Positions 54,912 through 63,831 of a stretch of DNA of 64,000 nt are shown here, one piece after another (within the stretch, counting starts at the first letter, position 1; each line of letters opens with the position of its first letter). Source of the DNA: Lactobacillus sp. PV034. Its GTDB lineage: Bacteria > Bacillota > Bacilli > Lactobacillales > Lactobacillaceae. Location: the NCBI RefSeq assembly GCF_014522305.1, contig NZ_CP041982.1:1121001-1185000 (forward strand). The letters run 5' to 3'. A program made the position numbers and the translations under genes. A model generated the notes under the pieces. The model was given only the letters and a program-made list of their open reading frames with translations. It ran no database searches and was not told the DNA's origin.

Positions 54912-55617
54912 AATACGCTTTTTCAAAATCATTTTGCATCAATTTAACAAATTCAGGATAAGTTTCTACTTCAAATAAAGGATGCAAATTTAAGGTGTTT
55001 TTACGGTGACGGTGATTATACCAAATACTATCTACACCATATTTCTCAGAACCCAAAATATCGGATTGAAGCCCATCACCAAAAAAGATTGTTTCATTTG
55101 GCCCAATTTCAGTGCGACTGAAGAAATAATCAAAGGCATGTTCATTAGGTTTAGAATAATGAGCCTGATCAGAGGTGACAATTAAATCAAAATAGTCTTC
55201 AATTCCAGCTAGCTGTAAGCGATGATGTTGCATAAAGTTCTCACCATTGGAAAAAACAGTTAGTTTATAACCCTTTTTCTGAGCAAAACGTAAAGTATCC
55301 TCTACTCCAGGAAGTAACTTGTGAGTTTCACCAAAATAAGAATGATATTCATCCATTACTTCTGGGCCATTAATTGCTTCACCATAAATTCTTTTAACAA
55401 AATCACGAAAAACTTTTTCATTCAGTTCATCAACCGTGATCTCTTCTTGTTCAAGTTGACGCCATAAAGCTTGATTATAAGTATGGAATTGTTTTTGAAT
55501 TTCAGGTGTTAATTTCCAATTATGTAATCGGAATAAAGTACGTAAGGCATAATCTTCTGTAGAAGCAAAATCAATCAAAGTATCATCTACATCAAAAATT
55601 ATTTGTTTATATTTCAT
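54910..55617 (-). CDS. HAD-family hydrolase (YjjG-like nucleotidase)
   Basis: About 235 residues. Motif I DVDDTLIDF at the start, motif II TVFSNGENF, Lys region SKPNEHAFDYF and motif IV IFFGDGLQSDILG, as in the YjjG/YfnB group that dephosphorylates noncanonical pyrimidine nucleotides. The ATG at 55617 is preceded by GGAAGTG; the ATG at 55632 is less well placed. Substrate inferred from subgroup only. Confidence 0.85.
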   Translation of the reverse strand: MKYKQIIFDVDDTLIDFASTEDYALRTLFRLHNWKLTPEIQKQFHTYNQALWRQLEQEEITVDELNEKVFRDFVKRIYGEAINGPEVMDEYHSYFGETHKLLPGVEDTLRFAQKKGYKLTVFSNGENFMQHHRLQLAGIEDYFDLIVTSDQAHYSKPNEHAFDYFFSRTEIGPNETIFFGDGLQSDILGSEKYGVDSIWYNHRHRKNTLNLHPLFEVETYPEFVKLMQNDFEKAY

Positions 55618-55664
55618 TTGAATCACTTCCATTCTTTAAGTAATAGCTTTGATTATATCAGAGA

Positions 55665-56177
55665 TTATTCTTTTAAAGGGATTCGAACATAATATTCTTT
55701 TTCATCTTCATGGTCAAGATAGCCGCCATTATTTTGCATTACCTTTAGTGAAGCAGGATTATCCTTGTGACAAGCAAGATAAAGCTCAGGTTCAGGAATA
55801 ATACTTTTGGCTTTTTCTAATGCTAAATGTAGCCCCTGGCTAGCTAAGCCTTGGCCGCGATATTCTTTTTTAATACCATAGCCCAAATGTCCAGGCCCTT
55901 GGCGTAAAAAATCAGTTAAATGATGGCGTAACTTAAAAACTCCAACAGCTGCACCATTTAGCCATAAAACATAAGTGGTTGCAGGAACATACCCAGCTGG
56001 CAAATTCTTTCCTGCTGCCATATCTAACATAGCAGGAATTGCCTTAGTCTTAAATTCATCAAAAGTTAAACCAGCATATTCATTCTCAAAACCATTTTCA
56101 TCTTTGGGCATTGATGAAAATAATTCATATTCTTCTGTAACATGAGTTAAATCAATTTCTTTTAATTCTAGCTTCAC
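55665..56177 (-). CDS. GNAT-family N-acetyltransferase
   Basis: A protein of 170 residues with the acetyl-CoA loop GYGIKKEYRGQGLASQGLHLAL (residues about 98-119), followed by ACHKDNPASLKVMQNNGG, typical of RimJ/RimL-like GNAT enzymes. GTG start behind GAGGAAAG. Acceptor unknown. It lies 47 bases upstream of the HAD gene on the same strand. Confidence 0.88.
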   Translation of the reverse strand: MKLELKEIDLTHVTEEYELFSSMPKDENGFENEYAGLTFDEFKTKAIPAMLDMAAGKNLPAGYVPATTYVLWLNGAAVGVFKLRHHLTDFLRQGPGHLGYGIKKEYRGQGLASQGLHLALEKAKSIIPEPELYLACHKDNPASLKVMQNNGGYLDHEDEKEYYVRIPLKE

Positions 56178-56259
56178 TTTTTCTTTCCTCGCGATTCATT
56201 TACTTTCTAGAGCTTCCTTTTATATAATTACAATTATTAATAAGAGAAAGGTTTTTACT

Positions 56260-57394
56260 ATGAATCATATTTTAACAAAACGCGTTTCATTAATTGAATT
56301 ATTTTACGACTTAGTTTATGTTTACATGATTTCCCGGGCAACAAGTTTAATTCACCATCTTCATCATGGAATTATAACTCCAGTAACCCTTGCTATCTTT
56401 GCCTTGGTGATCATTATCTTTATTAATTCATGGATGTTTCAAACCGTCTTTACTAATCGCTATGGAACTTCTTCCTGGACCAATATTATCTTTTCCTTTA
56501 TTGATATGGGAATTGTCCTCTATATGTCGAATGCTTTTTCTGCAACTTTCGACCAACACCTGGCGACTTTCTTTCTAGCGGCGGGATTACTTTCTTTGAC
56601 TTTGTGTATTCAATATATAATTGTTTATGCGCAAGTAAACAAAAAATACGATAAAGAAATTTCTCGTGCCTTTGCCCTTATTTTGGCAGTTCGTACAATT
56701 ACTCTTTTAATCGGCGGGATTTTTCCTAATAGAATTGGTACAACAATTGCTCTTATAGGAATTATTATCACTTGGATTGCTCCAGCATTTACCGGGAAAT
56801 ATACTTCCCATCATCCAATTATATTTTCTCATTTATTAGAAAGACTCATAGCCTTAATAATTTTGATGTTTGGAGAAACTATTGTTGGAATTGCTAATTA
56901 TTTTACTCAAACCAATTTATCTATTTATTCAATTTTAATTTTTATTAGTGTTGTAAGCTTATTTTTTACATATATTGTTGAATTTGATCATATGATTAAT
57001 GAAGAACAAACAAAGGAAACCGGAAACTTATTGATTTATTTACATTATTTCATTTTATTTGGTATTAGTCTCGTTACTGTTTCACTTAATTTTATTAATG
57101 AAGAATCAGCACAACCAATTTTTGCGATTACTTGTCTATTTATTGGCTTAGTACTCTTTTATATTGGTCTATGGATTGCTAATTATTTATATTGGTCTAT
57201 GGATTGCTAATTACTATAACAAAATCGTTGTTAATAAAACTATTATTATTGCCTTTTCTCTTACTACATTAGTTGGTTATCTGATTTGCTTTAGCTGGCA
57301 TATTTTTCCTATTTTTGCTATTGTTGCTGCGTTTGTGACACTATTAAACGCAATCTATTTAACTAGTTACATGATTAAACATAGTAATAATTAA
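56260..57394 (+). pseudogene. LtrA-like membrane protein gene interrupted by a 28-bp tandem duplication
   Basis: The first 316 codons (start RVSLIELFYDLVYVYMI) code for a polytopic protein of the low-temperature-requirement A family, about eight or nine helices, then stop after YIGLWIANYLYWSMDC. The remaining C-terminal part (YNKIVVNKTIIIAFSLTT ... SYMIKHSNN) continues in another frame up to 57394. At the break, ATATTGGTCTATGGATTGCT stands twice, at 57161 and 57189, exactly 28 bases apart. Removing one copy joins both frames into a protein of about 368 residues. Confidence 0.85.
57161..57216. repeat. 28-bp tandem duplication inside the LtrA-like gene
   Basis: Two units starting at 57161 and 57189 share their first 25 bases exactly; the last three differ (TTT versus CTA). 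As 28 is not divisible by 3, gain or loss of one unit switches the reading frame. Confidence 0.9.
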
Positions 57395-57404
57395 ACCCCC
57401 AATG

Positions 57405-57430
57405 AAAAAAAGAGTCCTGAGACTCTTTTT
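57405..57430. terminator. Bidirectional terminator
   Basis: AAAAAAGAGTC/GACTCTTTTT stem with CTGA loop between convergent LtrA-like and monooxygenase genes. Confidence 0.8.
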
Positions 57431-57755
57431 ATTTTCTGATAAATTTTTCATCATTTTTTGGTTCCGGTGCAGGAACATAGCGTTCAACTTTCATATGCAA
57501 ATCATATTTTTCACGAAGCTTTGCTAACTCAGCCATCATTGGACTTGCATGGTGCTTGTCAATAGCCGCTTGGTCCGCCCAACTATCAATCAATAAAACA
57601 GTTTCTGGATCATTAACTGGAACGAAATACTCATAGCGCTCATTTCCCTCTTCTTCTCTAATGTGTTGCGCAATTCCGCTTTTTTCCATTTCTTCTACAA
57701 AACGATGCGCACTACCATTTTTACCAGTATAGTAAAGGTTAATAGTTAAACTCAT
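57429..57755 (-). CDS. ABM-domain putative quinol monooxygenase
   Basis: A protein of 108 residues of the antibiotic-biosynthesis-monooxygenase fold (YgiN-like): LTINLYYTGKNGSAHRFVEE, ERYEYFVPVNDPETVLLIDS and the end of the barrel W-x-D-Q-A-A-I-D-K-H, followed by LAKLREKYDLHMKVERY. These dimeric ferredoxin-like proteins act on quinones or aromatic compounds; the true substrate here is unknown. Ribosome site AGGAGGATAATA before ATG. Confidence 0.85.
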   Translation of the reverse strand: MSLTINLYYTGKNGSAHRFVEEMEKSGIAQHIREEEGNERYEYFVPVNDPETVLLIDSWADQAAIDKHHASPMMAELAKLREKYDLHMKVERYVPAPEPKNDEKFIRK

Positions 57756-57906
57756 TATTATCCTCCTTAAAAATATTAAATTTTATTAATTTCCCGGGCA
57801 ATATCCTTTCTTTAATTTTAGCGCTTAAAATTAATAATTGCTTTTCAAAAGTTTAAAATAGTATTATTGAAAGGAAATAACATTAACTAGAGGAGTATTG
57901 ATTAAA

Positions 57907-58614
57907 ATGCCAAATAGAAATCAACACGGCTTTGAAAGATTGACAGATAAAGAAAAAGAAATTTTAAATCAAAATCGAGAAAAAATTCATCAAGCTCAAG
58001 CTAAAGAACCAGAAAAACTACGTGAACACTTACAAGCATTCAATGATGGTGTTTTAGCAATTATTATCACAATTATTGTTTTAGAAATAAAACCACCACT
58101 GGCACCAAATACTTATTCAAAATTTATTGGCGATATTTTCATTTTCTTGATTACTTTTTTTATAATTGCTGACTTTTGGTATGACCTTCACTTAGATTTT
58201 TCTTATTTTATTTTCAAACCAGGTAAGGCTACAGCAATTGTAGATTTCCTCTTGTTAGCTGATCTATCATTATTACCAATTATGACCAAGTGGATAATGG
58301 AAGATACTTCTAGTTTTGCGGTGGCTAATTTTGGAATAGTATTTTTAATTGCTAAAATTCTTAGAATTATTGAACAATATGTAGGTACCATGCCGACAAT
58401 GAAGGATTACAAAATTATGAATGTTTTTATTACTCGAGCTTCTTTGCGTCGAATGATTGGGATTTTAATATTAAATATCGTCTTAATTATTCTTGCTTTA
58501 TTCCTACCACGTTTAGCTATGGTCCTATATCTAGCAATTCCAATTCTTTCATTTATTTTTCTTTCAAATAACTTCTCAGGAAGACATAGACAAAATAAAA
58601 GTTCTGCTGATTAA
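57907..58614 (+). CDS. TMEM175/DUF1211-type membrane protein
   Basis: About 235 residues from ATG 57907. After a charged N-terminus, AFNDGVLAIIITIIVLEIK is the conserved first helix motif (F-x-D-G-V-x-A-I) of the DUF1211/TMEM175 family, which includes bacterial K+ channels. Five or six helices follow. Ribosome site GAGGAG is 11 bases upstream; the TTG at 57898 is too close to it. Ends in a good terminator (58601-58628). Confidence 0.85.
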   Translation: MPNRNQHGFERLTDKEKEILNQNREKIHQAQAKEPEKLREHLQAFNDGVLAIIITIIVLEIKPPLAPNTYSKFIGDIFIFLITFFIIADFWYDLHLDFSYFIFKPGKATAIVDFLLLADLSLLPIMTKWIMEDTSSFAVANFGIVFLIAKILRIIEQYVGTMPTMKDYKIMNVFITRASLRRMIGILILNIVLIILALFLPRLAMVLYLAIPILSFIFLSNNFSGRHRQNKSSAD

Positions 58615-58628
58615 GCAGAACTTTTTTA
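58601..58628 (+). terminator. Terminator of the TMEM175-like gene
   Basis: GTTCTGCT/AGCAGAAC stem overlapping the stop codon, followed by T6. Confidence 0.8.
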
Positions 58629-58740
58629 ATTAAGCAAGTGTATAACTATATATTCTAGAGCTTTCAAAAAGCATGTTTTGCTTCAAAAATTCATTACATT
58701 TTTATAAACTTTTAAACATAATTACAACTTTGAGCAAAAA

Positions 58741-58790
58741 AGCGTTAAAAAGCGTTAAAAAGCGTTAAAAAGCGTTAAAAAGCGTTAAAA
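58741..58790. repeat. Five perfect 10-bp repeats (AGCGTTAAAA)
   Basis: AGCGTTAAAA occurs five times without a mismatch, with A-tracts once per helical turn, which should bend the DNA. It ends 6 bases before the stop codon of the AlbA-type pseudogene. Confidence 0.95.
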
Positions 58791-58795
58791 ATACA

Positions 58796-60111
58796 CTAGT
58801 ATTTTTCATACTGCGTACTTACAGAATTTCCTATTTTTCTTACTTTTCCCTCATCAATAAGACTTTGCAGTAACTTTCTCACTTGATAAGGAGTAGTATT
58901 TAGTAATACTTGAATATCCTTACGTGATTGTCTACCATTTTTTTCTAAAATCAAAAGAACTGATTCTTTACTTATATTTAGATTCTCTAATGTTTGATTA
59001 CTATGATTAAGATCTATCTTTTCTTCTGACTGATCTTTCCAATTCACATTTGGCAATATAACTTTAAAAGAATTTTCTCTTACTTCAAATTTTGGTTCTA
59101 ACTTGGGATCCTCATAAACTTCATACATTCTTCGTATCCCGGTTCCAAAATTCTCTATATATTTGATTTTATCTAAAATATGAACTAATTAAGGATTTCT
59201 TACCGCTGTCATTCCATCTTTAACTTCCTCTAAAGTTAATCCATCTGGTATACCGCCCGGCGATAAAATCTCTAATCTATCATCAAATATTTCAATTTTT
59301 ATAAACGAATGCAATAAATAATCTCTATGCGCAAACGCATTAACTATAGCTTCACGTATAGCAATTTCCGGAAAATTTTTAACCTCTTTTCTTTCAGCTG
59401 ATCCTGTAATTTGAATTTTAGTTTGATTATTTAGGGAAATATAATAAAGCAAGTCATTTATTTGAGTGATAATTGATCCCTTAAATTCTCTTTTATCTTT
59501 AAACTCAGCAACATCATTTCCCTGATAAATAGCAATTTTGGTTCTAATTGTATTTTGATCACTTACTAAATAAGCAGCATTATTGTAAAAATGAGAATTA
59601 TTTACCATTCGAAGCGAACCAGGATTAAAGTCTCTTCCTGTTTCTTTAAGTCTTTCCGATAGCTTTTCAAAACTAAGATCTTGATTAGGAGATTTTTCTG
59701 CATCAAATTCTCCACTCTCTATATTTTGTTGAAGCATTCTTTTAACTTGCTCATTAGTTGCTCTCACTGAGGAACTTCCCACTCTAAGATATACGCCCGA
59801 TGAATCTAAACCATTTTTTTCAATTGAATAAGGCTTATGACGACCTTCTTTTACTCTTAATAAAAACGGATCATTATTAACCTCTATATCTAATAAGCTA
59901 AAGGGTGTAGGATAAAACGCATTAGTATACCAATGATTGAGAGTCTCCTCCCATTTGTGCTTTTGTTCTTTAGTTACATTTAACGGCTTTAAAGTTCTGT
60001 CATCTACACCTAAATATATTCTTCCACCCTTTTCAAAAAAGCGACAATTTCTCTTTTTAATTTATTAGTGAGTTCTCTTTTATACTCAACAAAATTATCC
60101 TCATTTTTCAT
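58796..60111 (-). pseudogene. AlbA-type ATP-binding transcription regulator, frameshift and nonsense mutation
   Basis: From ATG 60111 (GAGGAAATT) the frame reads MKNEDNFVEYKRELTNKLKR, then shifts at six T (minus strand, 60035-60040). The next frame continues GGRIYLGVDDRTLKPLNVT as an AlbA_2 domain and later INAFAHRDYLLHSF and LEILSPGGIPDGLT (HATPase_c_4 type). A TAA at 59189-59191 interrupts it in frame after GMTAVRNP; the same frame then resumes with YIENFGTGIRRMYEVY and a C-terminal winged helix. About 438 codons in all. Two independent lesions make it a true pseudogene. Confidence 0.85.
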
Positions 60112-60141
60112 AATTTCCTCTCAAAATATTATATTTATACT

Positions 60142-60172
60142 AAAAATGGCGGTCATCTGACCGTCATTTTTA
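60142..60172. terminator. Bidirectional hairpin upstream of the AlbA-type pseudogene
   Basis: AAAAATGGCGGTCA/TGACCGTCATTTTT with a TC loop; a terminator for both directions. It stops the OPA transporter transcript before the pseudogene. Confidence 0.75.
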
Positions 60173-60253
60173 ATTAACTCTATTAATATTGATAGCTAAA
60201 TTTTATCATATATCTATCTAAGGGCAAAAATACTCTTTAAAACTTAAAATATT

Positions 60254-61630
60254 TTATTTACTTTGCATTCTTGGGTTACTTTTTTCTTTAAACATAATGT
60301 AGATGAGAAGCAACAATGCTAAACCGGCAGCACTATATAAAACTACGTTACTTGCAAGCCAACCAAATTTACTTACCAAGATACCAATTAAAGCAGTTGC
60401 CAAGGTTTCACCGAATAAGTACTGGAAGAATCCCATAAATCCAGTTGAAGAACCAACAGCAAACTTAGGTACGGCTTCGTTAACCATTAAACCAACCAGA
60501 GTTAATGGAGCGTAAATCAAAGTACCCATCAGCATCAAAATTACAACAATTAAAGTATGGTTAGTTGCAAAGAAGTAAATACTCAAACATGCAATTAAGC
60601 CAACTACACAAGCGATACATACAGCTGCTCGACGGCCCTTCAAAAGGTCAGAAACAGCACCAAGAATGATAACACCTGGTACAGCAGCAATTTCAAAAAT
60701 ACCAATTAACCATTTAGCAAAACTATCACTAAATCCCTTTACGTCAGTTAGGTAACTTGGAATCCATGACATAATACCGTAACGAACTAAATATAGTGAC
60801 ATTGATGTAAGAGTAATTGCCCATACAAGCTTATTCTTTAAAATATATTTAACGAAAATTTGAGGAAGACTTAAACTAGTAATTTCTTCTTGATCAATTT
60901 TTCCTTCTTCAGTTGTAGGTGCATCACCATCATGCTCAGCAATAGGTGGTAATCCAACACTAGCTGGACGATCAGAACCAGTAATTAAAACAAATGCAGC
61001 TATTAATAAAGCAACAATTGAACCAGTATAGAATACCATTGGAATTGAACTATGGAATAACCAAGTTGCCAATTGAATTACGGCTACACAAGCAGCAGCA
61101 CCGGCATTGTGAGCAGATGACCAAACAGAATATACAGTTCCACGGTGTTTTTTACCCCACCAAAGTTGAACTAACTTTTGACATGGAGCAGCCCCCATCC
61201 CTTGAGCCATCGACATTACCAGCATTAAAGCCATAATAATCACTAGTGAAACGGTTCGATTATTAATTTTGAAAAAGAAGGCAAAGTTAAGACCTAGACC
61301 AAAATTCAAAATTGCGGAAATAATCAATCCAGTAGCTAAATAGTGATTAGGATTACTTTTATCACTCAATGCTCCTAAAAACAGTTTGGAAATAGCATAA
61401 CCAACACCAAAACAGGACATTACTAAACCTAACTGAGCTGTACTTAAACCATAAGTTTGGCTAATACTCTTTTGTTCAGTAGTAAAGATCAAACGAATAA
61501 TATAGTATCCAATATAACCAATAACAATTGCTAATAAGACACCCGTTTGATGCCATAAATATGAAGATTTTATTTTCTCCTTCGGAACCTTCTTCGTGGC
61601 AGTAGGAGCAGGTTTCAAAAATTTAAACAT
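60254..61630 (-). CDS. OPA-family sugar-phosphate/glycerol-3-phosphate antiporter
   Basis: A protein of 458 residues with 12 hydrophobic segments. GYIGYYIIRLIFTTEQKSI, GAPPCQK-like GMGAAPCQKLVQLWWGKKHR and SSAHNAGAA are signatures of the organophosphate:Pi antiporters (GlpT, UhpT, UhpC). Imports hexose phosphates or glycerol-3-phosphate in exchange for phosphate. Ribosome site GGAGGAAAAAGTA. A catabolite-repression site covers the promoter region (61690-61705), in keeping with a carbon-uptake role. UhpT versus GlpT cannot be decided. Confidence 0.88.
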   Translation of the reverse strand: MFKFLKPAPTATKKVPKEKIKSSYLWHQTGVLLAIVIGYIGYYIIRLIFTTEQKSISQTYGLSTAQLGLVMSCFGVGYAISKLFLGALSDKSNPNHYLATGLIISAILNFGLGLNFAFFFKINNRTVSLVIIMALMLVMSMAQGMGAAPCQKLVQLWWGKKHRGTVYSVWSSAHNAGAAACVAVIQLATWLFHSSIPMVFYTGSIVALLIAAFVLITGSDRPASVGLPPIAEHDGDAPTTEEGKIDQEEITSLSLPQIFVKYILKNKLVWAITLTSMSLYLVRYGIMSWIPSYLTDVKGFSDSFAKWLIGIFEIAAVPGVIILGAVSDLLKGRRAAVCIACVVGLIACLSIYFFATNHTLIVVILMLMGTLIYAPLTLVGLMVNEAVPKFAVGSSTGFMGFFQYLFGETLATALIGILVSKFGWLASNVVLYSAAGLALLLLIYIMFKEKSNPRMQSK

Positions 61631-61689
61631 TACTTTTTCCTCCTAATATCTTTATCTCACAATAAGATTATATATTAAGATTGTTTAAA

Positions 61690-61738
61690 ATGGAAGCGCT
61701 TTCTTTGAATTGCGTTTATAAATTCTTAAATTCTTTGT
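61690..61738 (-). promoter_or_regulatory. Promoter and cre-like site of the OPA transporter gene
   Basis: TGGAAGCGCTTTCT (61690-61703) contains the palindrome GAAAGCGCTTCC-like core of CcpA-binding cre sites (consensus TGWAANCGNTNWCA, two mismatches). On the minus strand a -35 TTGACA lies upstream (about 61736-61741) with TATAAA or TAAACG as -10, so CcpA bound here would block initiation or early elongation. Confidence 0.6.
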
Positions 61739-61762
61739 CAAATACTTGTAAATTGGGACAAC

Positions 61763-61795
61763 AAAAAAGCTCCAAGCAATACTTGGAGCTTTTTA
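61763..61795 (-). terminator. Terminator behind tRNA-Thr
   Basis: AAAAGCTCCAAG/CTTGGAGCTTTT stem with T-rich tail, directly after the tRNA on the minus strand. Confidence 0.8.
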
Positions 61796-61799
61796 TCTG

Positions 61800-61872
61800 T
61801 GCTGACTAAAGGATTCGAACCTTCGACCTCATCATTACTAATGACGTGCTCTGCCAACTGAGCTAAGTCAGC
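61800..61872 (-). tRNA. tRNA-Thr, anticodon AGU
   Basis: The minus strand folds into a full cloverleaf: acceptor GCTGACT/AGTCAGC, T8-A9, D-stem GCTC/GAGC with AGTTGGCA loop, anticodon stem CGTCA/TGATG around TTAGTAA (anticodon AGT), five-base variable loop AGGTC, T-arm GAAGG-TTCGAAT-CCTTT (one G-T pair), discriminator A. No CCA is encoded. The Thr call rests on the anticodon (reads ACU, and ACN if modified). It is a single-gene unit with its own terminator. Confidence 0.93.
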
Positions 61873-61932
61873 AATTCATCAACAGATATTAGTATAGCAA
61901 AACTATTTTTATTTGCCAAGGAAAAAATTAAT

Positions 61933-61962
61933 AAAAAAAGAACTTTTTCAAGTTCTTTTTCT
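61933..61962 (-). terminator. Terminator of the NAD(P)-binding protein gene
   Basis: AAAAGAACT/AGTTCTTTTT stem next to the stop codon at 61968. Confidence 0.7.
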
Positions 61963-61967
61963 ACTAA

Positions 61968-62618
61968 CTATTTATCTATAATTGTAATTCGTTCTTGGTG
62001 GTGAGTTGGATGTAAAATTTCATTTACTACCAAGCGAGCCATTGTACCTGAGGTAACTTTTGATTCGCCTTTATCATTGTAAAGTAAATCATCTCCACCT
62101 AAAGCATATTCAGCAGCTTCTGGGCCTGCTTCAAACATCATTGAAGGTGAAATACCAACCCAATCTACGTCATTAACGCCACGTAAATATTCAAGCTCCT
62201 TTAATTGTTGCTTTGGTGTATTAAGCCAAGCATCGCTTCCGGCCATCTTTTCAATATCTTCTACTACTAGGTGATCATCATCACCAGTGTGAAGACTTCC
62301 TGCACCTAAAATAAAGATAATGCGCTGCTTAGTACCCTTACTTAAATTAATTAATTTTTTAGCTAGGTCTATTTGTTGTGCAGCATCTTTTGGAGCAGTA
62401 CCAAAAGCATCGACAATTACATCAAAATCCTTAAGCAAGGCATCATCCATGGTTAAGACGTCCCCCACTAATAAATGGGCATCTTTACCTAGAACTTTTT
62501 CTGCCTTATCTTTATCGCGAATAATTCCAGTTACTTCCAAATCTGCCTGTTGATTAGCTAACTTATAAATCGCACTTCCTGCCATTCCAGAAGCACCAAT
62601 AATTCCGACTTTAATCAT
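61968..62618 (-). CDS. NAD(P)-binding Rossmann-fold protein (NmrA/SDR-like)
   Basis: A protein of 216 residues. VGIIGASGMAGSAIYKLA at the N-terminus is the dinucleotide loop (G-x-x-G-x-x-G) of atypical short-chain dehydrogenases; FDVIVDAFGTAP and RIIFILGAGSLHTGDDD follow. The classical YxxxK pair is absent, as in NmrA-like proteins. Reaction unknown. Ribosome site GAGGCTTTGCAAA. Confidence 0.85.
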   Translation of the reverse strand: MIKVGIIGASGMAGSAIYKLANQQADLEVTGIIRDKDKAEKVLGKDAHLLVGDVLTMDDALLKDFDVIVDAFGTAPKDAAQQIDLAKKLINLSKGTKQRIIFILGAGSLHTGDDDHLVVEDIEKMAGSDAWLNTPKQQLKELEYLRGVNDVDWVGISPSMMFEAGPEAAEYALGGDDLLYNDKGESKVTSGTMARLVVNEILHPTHHQERITIIDK

Positions 62619-62727
62619 TTTGCAAAGCCTCTTTTCTTTAATCTATTCACCCTTACTTTACCGCAAAAATAATTAAAGGTGTTAAATTAAGCTTATAAAA
62701 TGTAAGTATAAAATTTAAAACTAGCTT

Positions 62728-63831
62728 TTATTCAACTTCAAACTCTTCCATTTCAGCTATAAATTCTTTAAAGTATGGCAAGGTAAAAGTTACTTTGCCA
62801 TACCCATTGCTTTCAATTACTTGAGCATCTAATAAGCGTCTCCGATACATTGAAATATAACCGCTGCTTTTTCCCATTTTATTTCTAATTTCAGTTATCG
62901 AAACAGTAGTTTTATTAATAGCAGCCATCGCCTTTAGAAATAGCCGATCTTTTTCAGAAAACTCTTGATATATCTTTGAATAAGAATTTTTTTCTAGTTC
63001 AGCTATATAAGTTGGAAGAAGCTGATGCAACATTTTGGCAGTTATCTTTCCCGTCTCTCGGCCATCTTTCCAAGCTAAATAACCTAATAATTGAAAGGCA
63101 TAGGAATAGCCCTTCGTCATTTTAGCCATTTCTCCGGCTATCTTATCGCTAATCTTAATCTCAGATTTTTCGAAGATCTTTTTATAGGTTGCCTTTATTT
63201 CAAAAAGACTAAGTGGTGAGAGGCCTATACGTGGACTTCTCAATAAAAAGGTAAGTACATCTTCATTTTGTAATTCAGAAATATTCTCTGGAAGGCCAGT
63301 CATTAATAAATTTACAAACAGATTCTTTCTAATCAACAATTGATAAAAAGCTGCAAAAGAACGCAACTCTTTGGTAGCTTTTACTTCATCAATAGTTATC
63401 AAAACATGGATCCCTTGATCAGTTAATGTAGTAAGGATACTTTGTAAAATACCTTGATAAGTTGAAACTGTTGGTTTACCTACAGAAGCAGATATTTGCA
63501 AGCCTACTGCAGAAAAACTAATTCCCTTTAATGAATCTAGCATTTTTTGGACTTTACTTGTTGATTTACGATATAAATCATCGATTAAATTTTCTAGTAA
63601 ATTTGTTCCCATTGCTAAATCAACTACAAGCCAGTCTTCTTTTTCAGACAATTTTTGACTTACTTCTGTTAAAAAAGTAGTTTTTCCTACTCCTCTCATG
63701 CCATAAACAATTGCCGTTTGATAAGGAGTATTGGGATTATTTAGCTCTTCTTCGTAATCTTCTCGAATTTCTTTTCTCCCCAATAAAACTGGGGGAATTT
63801 TTCCAAAACTAGGATTAAATGGATTATGCAT
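62728..63831 (-). CDS. AAA/STAND-type ATPase with winged helix
   Basis: A protein of 367 residues. Walker A GMRGVGKTTFL (residues about 46-56), Walker B VLITIDEVKAT, and LLMTGLPENISEL as sensor-1 region, then a C-terminal winged-helix part (TVSITEIRNKMGKSSGYISM). This is the archaeal-type ATPase group (PF01637-like), often encoded alone in lactobacilli. No ribosome site is evident before ATG 63831, which directly follows the A/T repeat array. Function unknown. Confidence 0.8.
   Translation of the reverse strand: MHNPFNPSFGKIPPVLLGRKEIREDYEEELNNPNTPYQTAIVYGMRGVGKTTFLTEVSQKLSEKEDWLVVDLAMGTNLLENLIDDLYRKSTSKVQKMLDSLKGISFSAVGLQISASVGKPTVSTYQGILQSILTTLTDQGIHVLITIDEVKATKELRSFAAFYQLLIRKNLFVNLLMTGLPENISELQNEDVLTFLLRSPRIGLSPLSLFEIKATYKKIFEKSEIKISDKIAGEMAKMTKGYSYAFQLLGYLAWKDGRETGKITAKMLHQLLPTYIAELEKNSYSKIYQEFSEKDRLFLKAMAAINKTTVSITEIRNKMGKSSGYISMYRRRLLDAQVIESNGYGKVTFTLPYFKEFIAEMEEFEVE

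Noticed and set aside
58741..58790. CRISPR or plasmid-type iterons at the AGCGTTAAAA repeats
   Set aside because: Units abut with no spacers and there is no replication gene nearby. An iteron origin cannot be supported; listed only as a phased repeat.
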